Below, piece after piece: positions 45,214 to 54,338 of a DNA stretch of 64,000 nt (its first letter is position 1; each line of letters begins with the position of its first letter). A program made the translations under genes and the position numbers. Source of the stretch: Prevotellaceae bacterium (lineage in GTDB: Bacteria; Bacteroidota; Bacteroidia; Bacteroidales; Bacteroidaceae); contig QAML01000009.1 in the NCBI GenBank assembly GCA_003150315.1, forward strand, positions 5,973-69,972, given 5' to 3'. The notes under the pieces were generated by a model. It made no database searches. It was not told where the DNA came from and worked only from the letters and a program-made list of their open reading frames with translations.

Positions 45214-46329
45214 CTATTTCCCCAGTTCCAGATACACAGACAGTAAAGAACCTGCCACGGCTGAAATCATCACAATCAGCACCTGCCACATGGCAAGACT
45301 CACCCTTATGTAATTGAAATCCGAAAATTCCTTGCGTTTCCAAACGGTGTAGTTTTCTTTCAGCCAGGAAAGGAAATCAATCAGTTCCTTACGCGGATTC
45401 CTACGAAACCAGTCGACCGTCTTTACCTCCAAAACCGGCTCATCCGCCCATGAAAAAGCACGAGCCCACTCCACTTCTTCACCTTTCAGCCCTATACAAA
45501 CGACAAACTCGTTTTTGTTGCCGCCATGCCAGAAAGAACGCTGTTTATCCACTATGTTCACCGAAGCGGTTGAGGCATCGAAAAGAAGAATGAAGAGATG
45601 CATCTCCACCTTTGGGGCAAAAATGGAATTGAATACGCGAAAAGCCCTTTCCGTGTTCGGGGCAATATTGAAATGACGGGAAAGAACGGTGGGCGCATCA
45701 AAATTATTTATTTCGGGATAGTCAATAAGCCCGAGCCTGTCGGCTTCCTCACCGGTTATTTTCTCAAAACGGAAAATAGAATTGGAGTTTCGGATTTTGT
45801 TGGTATATGAATGTGTCTCGGTTATAGTGAAAAGTTTTTCCGTGGGAGCACTTTCGGATTCGCGGGCTTCGGCATAATAAAAATGATGTCCGTATCTCAC
45901 ACCCCCTACAATCTCACTCCCGGACCATAAGTCGCCATGCCGGGGTGCGTTCCACGTTGTGCATATCAGAGAATACGATTTCGAACTTATCAGGTGGCGT
46001 GTGCCAATGTTGGTTTTGAAATAAAAAACCTCGGAATGGTGAGTATAAACCACCCTTCGCCTTTCGTGGGTATTGCCGTTCTTGTCCGTATAAGTTTCAA
46101 CAATGACTTCTCTTTCCGTCCAAGGCTCTTCGTAAAAAAGTCCCCAAATAAATGCGCCCAGATATTCGGTGGCTTTTGTACGATTCCTATAACACAACCT
46201 GTGAGTCAAGCCTGCGGCAGCCCAACCCGAGACTAAAATCCAAGCATAAGGCTCCGGGGTGTCAATGCCGCAAACATAGAACACAAAAAGGCACACCACA
46301 GGCGGCATTAAATATGCTATGGCAACCAT
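45214..46329 (-). CDS. Hypothetical membrane protein, partner of LemA-like gene
   Basis: The 371-residue protein was not recognised. Two hydrophobic segments begin it (about residues 3-22 and 27-45) and one ends it (about 348-366). The roughly 300 residues between them are polar. The central region contains YTDKNGNTHERRR and a C-terminal SFLSWLKENYTVW-like helical stretch. The gene starts 23 nt after the LemA-like stop and ends beside repeat copy 9. LemA neighbours in other bacteria are often membrane proteins with large soluble loops, some of GIDE/E3-like type; that is only a suggestion here. Confidence 0.75.
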   Translation of the reverse strand: MVAIAYLMPPVVCLFVFYVCGIDTPEPYAWILVSGWAAAGLTHRLCYRNRTKATEYLGAFIWGLFYEEPWTEREVIVETYTDKNGNTHERRRVVYTHHSEVFYFKTNIGTRHLISSKSYSLICTTWNAPRHGDLWSGSEIVGGVRYGHHFYYAEARESESAPTEKLFTITETHSYTNKIRNSNSIFRFEKITGEEADRLGLIDYPEINNFDAPTVLSRHFNIAPNTERAFRVFNSIFAPKVEMHLFILLFDASTASVNIVDKQRSFWHGGNKNEFVVCIGLKGEEVEWARAFSWADEPVLEVKTVDWFRRNPRKELIDFLSWLKENYTVWKRKEFSDFNYIRVSLAMWQVLIVMISAVAGSLLSVYLELGK

Positions 46330-46352
46330 AAGACTACTTTGGTTGGAAAAAA

Positions 46353-46886
46353 TCAGTCGTGGAATGTTAGCATCTCGTCATCTATGCCCGACTGCATGAT
46401 GTTGTTGGTTGAAGTAGAAGCTATGACGGTATAGTCAATTGCAGACTTGTTACGGATGAACCAGCATGAAGGATATTGTTCAAGCAATGCCGCACGCTGA
46501 TTAATAATATCAAGCATACGGGTTTGCTCTGTGTTGAACGCTTCGCGCTGAACTTCTATCGACTGCATGAGATCTCCGTAAAGCGAAGTGTCGAACGTGG
46601 GGTTCTGTTCCTGAATCCATTTCATCATTCCTCCGTTGTCGCCGGAATATCTTCCCGCAATCAAATCGGGATATATCTTTTCGAAAGCCTTACGATACTC
46701 GGTGGACACATTTGCTTTCTCCCGAATGATTTTGAACACTTTGTCGCGCACCGATTTTATTTTTCCGCGCTGCGCTTCAGCCTCTTTGCGCAGGGCTATT
46801 TCCTTGTTGTTGTACGAAAAAAACATCACCAACAATATTATGGCGAATACCGCAACACACATAATGAGAATGATACTTGCTGACAT
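46353..46886 (-). CDS. LemA-family membrane protein
   Basis: The 177-residue protein starts at the ATG 46884-46886 with an N-terminal transmembrane anchor (MSASIILIMCVAVFAIILLVMFF). A long helical region follows, with a YNNKEIALRKEAEAQ start and a late QEAFNTEQTRMLDIINQRAAL helix, as in LemA proteins. The function of LemA is not well known; it is linked to cell-envelope stress and membrane-protein quality. It is first gene of a two-gene operon whose -7 box is at 47028-47035. Confidence 0.75.
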   Translation of the reverse strand: MSASIILIMCVAVFAIILLVMFFSYNNKEIALRKEAEAQRGKIKSVRDKVFKIIREKANVSTEYRKAFEKIYPDLIAGRYSGDNGGMMKWIQEQNPTFDTSLYGDLMQSIEVQREAFNTEQTRMLDIINQRAALLEQYPSCWFIRNKSAIDYTVIASTSTNNIMQSGIDDEMLTFHD

Positions 46887-47027
46887 GGATTGTAATGGTT
46901 TTGTTACGCCTTCAGCCCGCAGACGCAAGGTTAATGTTTTTGTTTTTCACGCAGGGCTGACGTTTTTCTTAGGAAATCGCTGCGTGTTAATGCTTGTGGT
47001 TTGCTATATTGAACTTTATATCAACTA

Positions 47028-47035
47028 CAAAGGTA
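47028..47035 (-). promoter_or_regulatory. -7 box upstream of the LemA-like gene
   Basis: The minus strand reads TACCTTTG, a consensus -7 about 140 nt upstream of the start. No -33 is at ideal spacing. Confidence 0.45.
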
Positions 47036-47307
47036 GTTATTTTCAGGAAAAGCAGGGATTTTCGCAAGTCGATTTCACTTAAACGAAAAACATTTTGAAC
47101 TGCATGTTTGCCAAAGAGGGAAACAGCAGGAGACACTCCCCTTATTTGCAAACCGGAGTTTGAGAAATTCCCCACTCCGGGAAATTGAATGTTTTTGTCG
47201 CCGTAGTTTATTGCTTTTTAAGCGTTTTGCGTAATAAAGAAAAGTATTTGTTGAAATTTATTTTTACAAAAAGCGGTAATTCGTGGGGCGAAGTGGTGAA
47301 AAGTTGC

Positions 47308-47315
47308 TAACTTTG
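47308..47315 (+). promoter_or_regulatory. -7 box of the dcw cluster (upstream of mraZ)
   Basis: TAACTTTG lies 54 nt before the mraZ ATG. The wider upstream gap (about 47036-47300) holds only a 7-bp inverted repeat CCGGAGT/ACTCCGG (47153-47180) and no gene. Confidence 0.65.
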
Positions 47316-47369
47316 GCGAATTAAAATAGGACTATTGTAAACATACTATAGCTTAACATCTGACAAACA

Positions 47370-47819
47370 ATGCGTTTCACGGGTACCATAGAGGCTAAGG
47401 CCGATGCAAAAGGCAGAGTATTTTTCCCTGCAATGTTCCGCAAGGTTCTTGCATCGGCAGGCGAGGAACAACTTGTGCTTTCGCGCGATGCTTTTCAGCC
47501 TTGCCTTGTGCTGTATCCCCGGAGTGTTTGGGACGAACAACTCGATAGTTTACGCGCTGGTCTGAGCCGCTGGAACGCGCGTCAGCAAATGATAATGCGC
47601 GAATTTGTTTGCGATGTCGAAACAGTAACTCTTGACGGCGGGGGAAGGTTTCTCATACCCAAACGCTACGCCACCAAAGCCGAAATTAAACAGGACGTAG
47701 TATTTCTCGGAATGGACGACACGGTTGAAATATGGTCGCCCCGTCTGTTGGAAGAGCAACGTATGCCTGCGGAAGAGTTCGCAAAAGAATTGGAAAACCT
47801 AATGAATGCCCCACAATGA
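47370..47819 (+). CDS. mraZ: Transcriptional regulator MraZ
   Basis: The 149-residue protein has two AbrB-like SpoVT domains: the first starts TGTIEAKADAKGRVFFPAMFR, the second VETVTLDGGGRFLIPKRYA. It binds upstream of the dcw cluster as a ring and tunes its transcription. It is first in the cluster, and its TGA overlaps the rsmH ATG (ATGA, 47816-47819). No obvious series of TGGG operator repeats was seen before it. Confidence 0.95.
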   Translation: MRFTGTIEAKADAKGRVFFPAMFRKVLASAGEEQLVLSRDAFQPCLVLYPRSVWDEQLDSLRAGLSRWNARQQMIMREFVCDVETVTLDGGGRFLIPKRYATKAEIKQDVVFLGMDDTVEIWSPRLLEEQRMPAEEFAKELENLMNAPQ

Positions 47820-48727
47820 ACGAAGTGTGTCCGAAATATCATGTTCCCGTAATGCTGATGCAGAGCGTCAATGCCATGAATATAGGCAACGGCAATTACG
47901 TTGACGTAACTTTTGGCGGCGGCGGACATACACGCGAAATATTGAAACGTATGGGCGAGGAGGCGCATTTGTTTAGTTTTGATCAGGATGCTGATGCCAT
48001 AGCCAATGTGCCCGACGACAACAGGTTCACGTTTGTTTATTCGAATTTCAGATACCTTGAAAATTGGATGAACTACTACGGCGTGGAAAAAGTTGACGGA
48101 ATTATGGCAGACCTCGGGGTATCAAGTCATCATTTTGATGCTACCGAAAGAGGTTTTACCTTTCGCGCCGACGCTCCACTCGATATGCGAATGAACCAAC
48201 GTGCCAAGATGACAGCAGCACAATTCCTGAATTCTGCCGAAGAAGAAAGGATTGCTTCGGTACTTTACAATTATGGCGAACTCCGCAATGCTCGTCGCAT
48301 GGCTTCTGCCATTGTAAAATCGCGGACAAAGAAACCTGTTGAAACCACAGCGGAATTTGTGGAGATGCTCGAGCCTTTCATGGGCAGAGACAAAGAGAAA
48401 AAAGAACTGGCGTGTGCCTTTCAGGCATTGCGCATTGAAATAAATGACGAAATGGGAGCGTTGCGCGAGATGCTCGAATCTGCCATATCGCTTCTGGCAA
48501 AGGGTGGAAGACTTGTTGTGCTTACTTATCATTCGCTCGAAGACCGTATGGTGAAAAACTTTATTCGCAGCGGTAACGCGGAAGGCAAGGTGGAACAGGA
48601 TTTTTACGGAAATCGCATTGTTCCTTTGCGTGCCGTCAACAACAAAGTCATAGTTCCGTCGGCAGAAGAAATAGCCGCAAATCCGCGCAGCCGCAGTGCA
48701 AAATTGCGTATGGCAGAAAAACTGTAA
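47816..48727 (+). CDS. rsmH: 16S rRNA m4C1402 methyltransferase
   Basis: The 303-residue SAM-dependent methyltransferase acts on the ribosomal decoding site. The SAM loop YVDVTFGGGGHTREIL is near the N-terminus (about residues 23-38), and DLGVSSHHFDATERGF follows. The terminal region NNKVIVPSAEEIAANPRSRSAKLR is a family end. The start at ATG 47816 was chosen because it overlaps the mraZ stop; the longer frame lies within mraZ. It is coupled in the dcw operon. Confidence 0.97.
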   Translation: MNEVCPKYHVPVMLMQSVNAMNIGNGNYVDVTFGGGGHTREILKRMGEEAHLFSFDQDADAIANVPDDNRFTFVYSNFRYLENWMNYYGVEKVDGIMADLGVSSHHFDATERGFTFRADAPLDMRMNQRAKMTAAQFLNSAEEERIASVLYNYGELRNARRMASAIVKSRTKKPVETTAEFVEMLEPFMGRDKEKKELACAFQALRIEINDEMGALREMLESAISLLAKGGRLVVLTYHSLEDRMVKNFIRSGNAEGKVEQDFYGNRIVPLRAVNNKVIVPSAEEIAANPRSRSAKLRMAEKL

Positions 48728-48754
48728 CAAATAGAATAAGACAGCACAAACTAT

Positions 48755-49192
48755 ATGTCCGGCAAATCAGAAAAAGACAGCAAACGGAACATGCAGCAGG
48801 AAGTTGCAGGCACCGGAGGCAAAAGCTCCGCCGGGGCACAGGAGAAGAAACGCGCCAAAAAGCAATATAAGAAAAACTTTACAGGTCTCTTGTTTGGCGA
48901 ATTCCTTACGAGCGAAGTTCTGAGAAAGAATATAGGATTCATACTTCTCGTAGCGTTCTGCATGCTTCTTTATATAGGCAACGGATATTCAAGCCAGCAA
49001 GAACTTATAGAGCTGAACAAACTGAAAGAAGAGGTTGAGGATGTGAAATACAACGCCTTGATACGCTCAAGCGAGCTTCTGGAAAGAAGTCGTCAGAGTC
49101 ATATCGAAGAACATCTCAAATCCATTGGCGATACCATGCTTCAAACTGCCACAATATCGCCATTCGTAATAAAAGTGGACACAACAGAATGA
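48755..49192 (+). CDS. FtsL-like cell-division protein
   Basis: The 145-residue bitopic protein has a basic cytoplasmic N-terminus, a single membrane segment at about residues 60-77 (IGFILLVAFCMLLYIG) and a periplasmic helical region of about 65 residues. It occupies the ftsL position between rsmH and the PBP gene, as in other Bacteroidota. Sequence alone is poorly conserved in this family, so the name rests on position and topology. Its stop overlaps the next ATG by 4 nt. Confidence 0.8.
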   Translation: MSGKSEKDSKRNMQQEVAGTGGKSSAGAQEKKRAKKQYKKNFTGLLFGEFLTSEVLRKNIGFILLVAFCMLLYIGNGYSSQQELIELNKLKEEVEDVKYNALIRSSELLERSRQSHIEEHLKSIGDTMLQTATISPFVIKVDTTE

Positions 49193-51528
49193 AAAGCAAG
49201 TTTCCCGAAAAAAAAGTAATGACCCGATATTTTTGCGTGGCGGCAGTCTTTGTAATTGCCGGCATAGCCATATTGGGCATGACTGCAAAGATTATGTTCG
49301 TGGAACGTGACTATTGGGAAAAAGTGGGGCTGCGTTTTGTAAAACGTAACGTGGAAATAAAACCTGTACGCGGCACGATATATTCTTCTGACGGGGAAGT
49401 TCTTGCTTCTTCACTCCCAGAATTCAAGATTTTCATGGATTACGTGGTAGTGGAAAAGGATTCTGTGCGCCGCATAAAGGAACAACATTGTCGCGATTCG
49501 GTATTTCAGTCAAAAGTTGACGAAATAAGCGAGGGACTTCACAAGATATTTCCAGAAAAATCAGCAAGGGAATTCCGCAAAAATCTCATGGAAGGTTGGG
49601 AGAAAAAGAGTCGCAACTGGCCAATATACCACAAGAGAATTTCTTATACCCAATATCAGGCGGTGCGCAAGCTTCCTGTTTTCAGTTTGCCCGCTTATCG
49701 CGGAGGTTTTCATTGCGAAAAGATAGAACAACGCACAAATCCTTTCGGTTCTCTGGCTCGCCGCACAATAGGTGCGCTATATGCGGGAAAAGATTCGGCA
49801 CGCTACGGATTGGAACTTGCCTACGACTCCGTATTGAGAGGCAAACCCGGCGTAAGCCACAGGCAGAAGGTTTTGAACAAATACATAAATATCATTGACC
49901 GTCCGCAGGAAGACGGTTGCGATATAGTTTCCACCATTGACGTAGGCATGCAGGACCTTGCCGAGAAAGCACTCGTTGATCAACTGAAGAGTATTGATAA
50001 TGCGCAGGTAGGCATGGCGGTTCTAATGGAAGTAAAAACCGGCGATGTAAAAGCTATAGTTAACATGGAACGCTGCAAAGACGGGAACTATCGCGAGACT
50101 AAGAACTATGCCGTAAGCAATCTTTTGGAGCCGGGATCTGTTTTCAAAACTGCGTCTTTTATGGTGGCTTTTGATGACGGCTATCTTCATCCGAATGACA
50201 TGGTAAATACCGGTTGCGGCAAAGTAAATATGCACGGACGCGAAATGAAAGATGCTTCGTGGAATACCAAAGGCGGATACGGAGTTATAAGTGCGGCGGA
50301 ATGTATAAAGCATTCCTCAAATGTAGGAGTGAGTGAACTTATAGACAAATACTATTTCAATCAACCCGAAAAGTTTGTAAACGGTCTTTATCGCGTAGGT
50401 ATTGCCGACCCTTACCCTATAGATATTCCCGGATGGGCAAAACCCAACATCCGCCACCCTAAAAAGGACCGCAGCAATTGGTCTAAAACAGCTTTGGCAT
50501 GGATGAGCATTGGCTACGAAACGCAAATTCCGCCAATACGCACGCTTGCCTTTTATAACGGCATTGCAAACGGAGGAAAGATGTTGCGTCCGCGCTTTGT
50601 AAAAGCAAAGAAACGCAACGGCGAACTGATTAAAGAGTATCCCGTAGAGGTTGTTCGCGAACGCATGTGCTCGTCAACGGCATTAAAAGACATACAATAT
50701 TGTCTCAGTCTTGTAACCCAACCAAAAGGTTCAGGACACAGGGCTTCGTCCAAATACTTTCCTGTATCAGGAAAAACAGGGACGGCGCAAATTTGGACAA
50801 AGCACGGAAGAACCTCAAGCTATCTGGTAAGTTTTGTGGGGTATTTCCCGGCAAATGCACCAAAGTATAGTTGCATTGTATGCATACAAAAATCTTATCC
50901 CGCCTCGGGTGGCGGACACTGCGGACCGGTGTTCAAAAGAATTGCAGAAGGAGTAATGGCGCGCGAAAGAAATTGGGATTTGTCTTCTGCCCGCGATGCT
51001 CAACGTTCTTCACAACCTTTTGTACACAACGGGGATATGACTGCGGCAAAAAACGTATTGAGCGAACTGCATATACCATACTCTTCAGATAATCTTGGAA
51101 ACAAGACATGGGGAACCGTTGCTGCAGACACGAATGAGATTATTCTTTCGGGCAACAAGGTTAACAAAAACGTTGTTCCCAATGTTGAGAATATGGGACT
51201 CCGCGATGCTTTGTTTTTACTTGAAAGTTTAGGAATGAAAGTTTCTGTAGAAGGTAAAGGAAAAGTAGTAAAACAAAGTTTGTCGCCGGGCTCACATTTC
51301 AGAAAAGGAATATGTATCAGCATTTCCTTGGAAGGGAACAACAAAATCCGGCAAAAGGAAACAGAAACATTGGAACCGCAAAACGAGACTACGGAATCGG
51401 AACAAAAGAACGACAGCAGTAGCTCCAAGAAAGTTTCCCCTGCTTCACCTACCGGCGGAGAGAATAATAAAAAGGAAAACAAGCCGACCGTAGCCGAAAC
51501 TAAAAAAGAAAAGAGCAAAAAGAATTAG
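49189..51528 (+). CDS. ftsI: Division-specific peptidoglycan transpeptidase (PBP3/FtsI-like) with PASTA domain
   Basis: The 779-residue class B PBP has one N-terminal membrane anchor (about 14-33) and a pedestal domain. The transpeptidase motifs are SVFK (Ser317, Lys320), SSN (376-378) and KTG (529-531). A C-terminal PASTA-type domain starts around NKNVVPNVENMGLRDALFLL, and a low-complexity Glu/Lys/Ser tail follows. It cross-links septal peptidoglycan. A PASTA domain is common in Gram-positive and Bacteroidota versions but absent in E. coli FtsI. The murE ATG follows after 3 nt. Confidence 0.94.
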   Translation: MKSKFPEKKVMTRYFCVAAVFVIAGIAILGMTAKIMFVERDYWEKVGLRFVKRNVEIKPVRGTIYSSDGEVLASSLPEFKIFMDYVVVEKDSVRRIKEQHCRDSVFQSKVDEISEGLHKIFPEKSAREFRKNLMEGWEKKSRNWPIYHKRISYTQYQAVRKLPVFSLPAYRGGFHCEKIEQRTNPFGSLARRTIGALYAGKDSARYGLELAYDSVLRGKPGVSHRQKVLNKYINIIDRPQEDGCDIVSTIDVGMQDLAEKALVDQLKSIDNAQVGMAVLMEVKTGDVKAIVNMERCKDGNYRETKNYAVSNLLEPGSVFKTASFMVAFDDGYLHPNDMVNTGCGKVNMHGREMKDASWNTKGGYGVISAAECIKHSSNVGVSELIDKYYFNQPEKFVNGLYRVGIADPYPIDIPGWAKPNIRHPKKDRSNWSKTALAWMSIGYETQIPPIRTLAFYNGIANGGKMLRPRFVKAKKRNGELIKEYPVEVVRERMCSSTALKDIQYCLSLVTQPKGSGHRASSKYFPVSGKTGTAQIWTKHGRTSSYLVSFVGYFPANAPKYSCIVCIQKSYPASGGGHCGPVFKRIAEGVMARERNWDLSSARDAQRSSQPFVHNGDMTAAKNVLSELHIPYSSDNLGNKTWGTVAADTNEIILSGNKVNKNVVPNVENMGLRDALFLLESLGMKVSVEGKGKVVKQSLSPGSHFRKGICISISLEGNNKIRQKETETLEPQNETTESEQKNDSSSSKKVSPASPTGGENNKKENKPTVAETKKEKSKKN

Positions 51529-51531
51529 GAT

Positions 51532-53001
51532 ATGGAACTACAAGATGTATTGCAAAAGGTAGAGCCTAAGGAAATAACAGGTGCATGCGACATTGAAATT
51601 TCAGGAGTTCAAATAGATTCCCGACAAATTACTAAAGGCGATTTATTTGTTGCCGAACGCGGCACACAGGTAGATGGTCATAAATTCATTCCCGCCGCAA
51701 TAGAAAAAGGCGCAGTGGCTGTGGTTTGCGAGGAAATCCCTACTGAATGCCCAGCAGGAGTAACTTTTATAAAAGTTACCGACTCAGAAGATGCAGTGGG
51801 ACCGATTTGTACACAATTTTATGGCGATCCTTCAAAACATATTAAACTTGTAGGAGTAACCGGAACAAACGGAAAAACCACGATAGCCACTTTGCTCTAT
51901 AACATGTTTAGAGAAATGGGGTACAAATGCGGTCTGTGCTCCACCGTTTGCAATTACATAGACGGCGAAGCCATTCCTGCACATCAGACAACCCCCGACC
52001 CGGTAACCCTTAACAAACTTCTGGGAACAATGGTTAAGAGAGGTTGCCAGTATGCCTTTATGGAATGCAGCAGCCACAGCATAGCCCAAAAACGAATAGG
52101 CGGACTTTCGTTTGCTGGAGGTATTTTCACAAACCTGACACGAGACCACCTTGACTATCACAAGACTTTCGAGAATTATCGCGATGCAAAGAAAGCTTTC
52201 TTTGACGGTCTGCCTAAAAAAGCTTTCGCAATTACTAACGCCGATGACAAAAACGGAATGGTAATGGTACAAAACACAGCAGCAACGGTCAAGACATATT
52301 CCGTTAGAAGCATGGCAGATTTCCGCGCAAAAATAGAAGAAATGTCATTTGAAGGAATGCTTCTAAATATAGACGGACACGAAATAAGTGTTTCATTTGT
52401 CGGAAAATTCAATGTTTCAAACCTGCTCGCTGTCTATGGTGCTGCAAGGATGTTGGGAAAAGACCCGATAGAGATACTTACAATTTTAAGTAAACTCCAC
52501 AGCGTTGCAGGAAGATTCGAAACCTTGCGTTCGCCGCGCGGATATACAGCAATCGTTGACTACGCCCACACTCCCGATGCTCTCATAAACGTTTTGTCGG
52601 CAATTCATGAAGTATTGAAGGAAAGCCGCAACACCAAGAGCAAAGTAATAACCGTGTGCGGTGCAGGAGGGAACCGCGACAAAGGCAAACGCCCCATTAT
52701 GGCAAGCGAAGCCGCAGACCGCAGCGACCGCGTGGTTATCACGAGCGACAATCCCCGTTTTGAAGAACCGCAAGCTATAATTGACGACATGCTTGCAGGA
52801 CTTACACCCGCACAAAGCAAGAAAGTTCTGACCGTTGTTGACAGACACGAAGCCATAAAGGCTGCCTGTATGATGGCTAATCAAGGCGATGTTATACTTA
52901 TAGCAGGCAAAGGGCACGAAGACTATCAGGAGATAAAAGGAGTAAAACATCATTTCGACGACCGCGAGGAAGTGAGAAAAGTGTTTGAGACCGAGAAATA
53001 A
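51532..53001 (+). CDS. murE: UDP-MurNAc-tripeptide synthetase, MurE
   Basis: The 489-residue Mur ligase uses ATP to add the third residue to UDP-MurNAc-L-Ala-D-Glu. The nucleotide-binding motif [10 protein letters not shown] is at about residue 105-114. The DNPR motif that marks meso-diaminopimelate-adding MurE enzymes is seen within [10 protein letters not shown]. The enzyme acts in the cytosol as part of the dcw run. Length matches the family. Confidence 0.96.
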   Translation: MELQDVLQKVEPKEITGACDIEISGVQIDSRQITKGDLFVAERGTQVDGHKFIPAAIEKGAVAVVCEEIPTECPAGVTFIKVTDSEDAVGPICTQFYGDPSKHIKLVGVTGTNGKTTIATLLYNMFREMGYKCGLCSTVCNYIDGEAIPAHQTTPDPVTLNKLLGTMVKRGCQYAFMECSSHSIAQKRIGGLSFAGGIFTNLTRDHLDYHKTFENYRDAKKAFFDGLPKKAFAITNADDKNGMVMVQNTAATVKTYSVRSMADFRAKIEEMSFEGMLLNIDGHEISVSFVGKFNVSNLLAVYGAARMLGKDPIEILTILSKLHSVAGRFETLRSPRGYTAIVDYAHTPDALINVLSAIHEVLKESRNTKSKVITVCGAGGNRDKGKRPIMASEAADRSDRVVITSDNPRFEEPQAIIDDMLAGLTPAQSKKVLTVVDRHEAIKAACMMANQGDVILIAGKGHEDYQEIKGVKHHFDDREEVRKVFETEK

Positions 53002-53042
53002 TCACAACTAAATAAAAACATATCACGATAAGATAATTATAT

Positions 53043-54317
53043 ATGCTATACTATCTGTTCAGATTCTTGTCGGACTTCGGAGTTCCCGGTTCGGGAATGT
53101 GGTCCTACATATCGTTCCGTTCCTTGCTGGCATTTATTGTGGCTCTTCTGATTTCCGCATGGTTCGGTCAGCACTTTATCAGTTACATGCGTCGAAAGAA
53201 CATAAGCGAAACACAACGCGATGCAAGTATCGACCCGTTCGGAGTACAGAAACAAGGAGTGCCTTCCATGGGCGGAATAATCATTATTGTTTCTATTCTC
53301 GTGCCGTGCCTTTTGCTCGGACGACTGAGAAACATTTACATGCTCCTCATGCTTCTCACAACGGTTTGGTTTGGTGTTCTCGGCTTTGCCGATGATTACA
53401 TAAAAATCTTCAAGCACAACAAAGACGGACTCCACGCCAAAGCAAAAATATTAGGTCAGGTAGTACTCGGACTTGCCGTGGGACTCACGCTTTACCTCAG
53501 TCCGGATGCCGTTATTCGCGAAAACATCACCACGCAGCGCAGCGCAAACAACACAGAGGTCATTGTTCACAAAAGCGAGCCTGTAAAGTCTACCATAACT
53601 ACCATACCGTTTTTCAAAAACAACAATTTGAGCTATACAAACATCATGTCGTTTTGCGGAAAGTATAAAGGCGCAGCGGGATGGATTCTTTTTGTATTGG
53701 TAACGGTGCTTGTAATAACCGCGGTGTCCAATGGCGCGAACCTTAACGACGGAATGGACGGTATGGCGGCAGGAAATTCGGCAATAATAGGAGTGGCACT
53801 CGGACTTTTGGCTTATGTGTCAAGCCACATACAATTTGCTTCATACCTTAATATAATGTACGTACCGGGGTCGCAGGAACTTGTCATCTTTGCCTCGGCT
53901 TTTGTAGGCGCACTCTTTGGCTTTTTGTGGTATAATGCCTACCCGGCACAAATTTTTATGGGCGACACCGGCAGCCTTACCATAGGCGGAATAATAGGAG
54001 TGTTTGCCATTATAATACATAAGGAGCTGTTACTCCCCATTCTGTGCGGAATTTTCCTCGTTGAGAGCCTCAGCGTAATCCTTCAGGTTGAGTATTTCAA
54101 ACTTGGCAAGCGTCGCGGTATCAAACAGCGTTTGTTCAAGCGCACTCCCATTCACGACAATTTCCGCGTGCTTCCTTCGCAGCTCGATCCCTCGTGCAGA
54201 TATCTGCTTAAAGGCTGGCCCAAAACTCCGTGTCATGAAAGCAAGATTACGGTGAGGTTTTGGATTGTTACGATTCTTCTTGCTGCTTTTACCATAATTA
54301 CATTGAAAATCAGATAA
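53043..54317 (+). CDS. mraY: Phospho-N-acetylmuramoyl-pentapeptide transferase
   Basis: The 424-residue integral membrane enzyme, with ten helices expected, transfers phospho-MurNAc-pentapeptide to undecaprenyl phosphate to form lipid I. The family segments PSMGG, FADDYIKIFKHNKDGLHAKAK, LNDGMDGMAAG and HDNFRVL (here IHDNFRV) are visible, including the DD and NxxxxxDG catalytic regions. A variable periplasmic loop (about 150-215) is longer than in E. coli (360 residues). It lies 41 nt after murE. Confidence 0.96.
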   Translation: MLYYLFRFLSDFGVPGSGMWSYISFRSLLAFIVALLISAWFGQHFISYMRRKNISETQRDASIDPFGVQKQGVPSMGGIIIIVSILVPCLLLGRLRNIYMLLMLLTTVWFGVLGFADDYIKIFKHNKDGLHAKAKILGQVVLGLAVGLTLYLSPDAVIRENITTQRSANNTEVIVHKSEPVKSTITTIPFFKNNNLSYTNIMSFCGKYKGAAGWILFVLVTVLVITAVSNGANLNDGMDGMAAGNSAIIGVALGLLAYVSSHIQFASYLNIMYVPGSQELVIFASAFVGALFGFLWYNAYPAQIFMGDTGSLTIGGIIGVFAIIIHKELLLPILCGIFLVESLSVILQVEYFKLGKRRGIKQRLFKRTPIHDNFRVLPSQLDPSCRYLLKGWPKTPCHESKITVRFWIVTILLAAFTIITLKIR

Positions 54318-54338
54318 ACGACTTATAAAACAAACGAT

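Noticed and set aside
47732-47815. Upstream extension of rsmH
   Set aside because: It lies within mraZ; the overlapping ATGA start at 47816 gives the normal family length.
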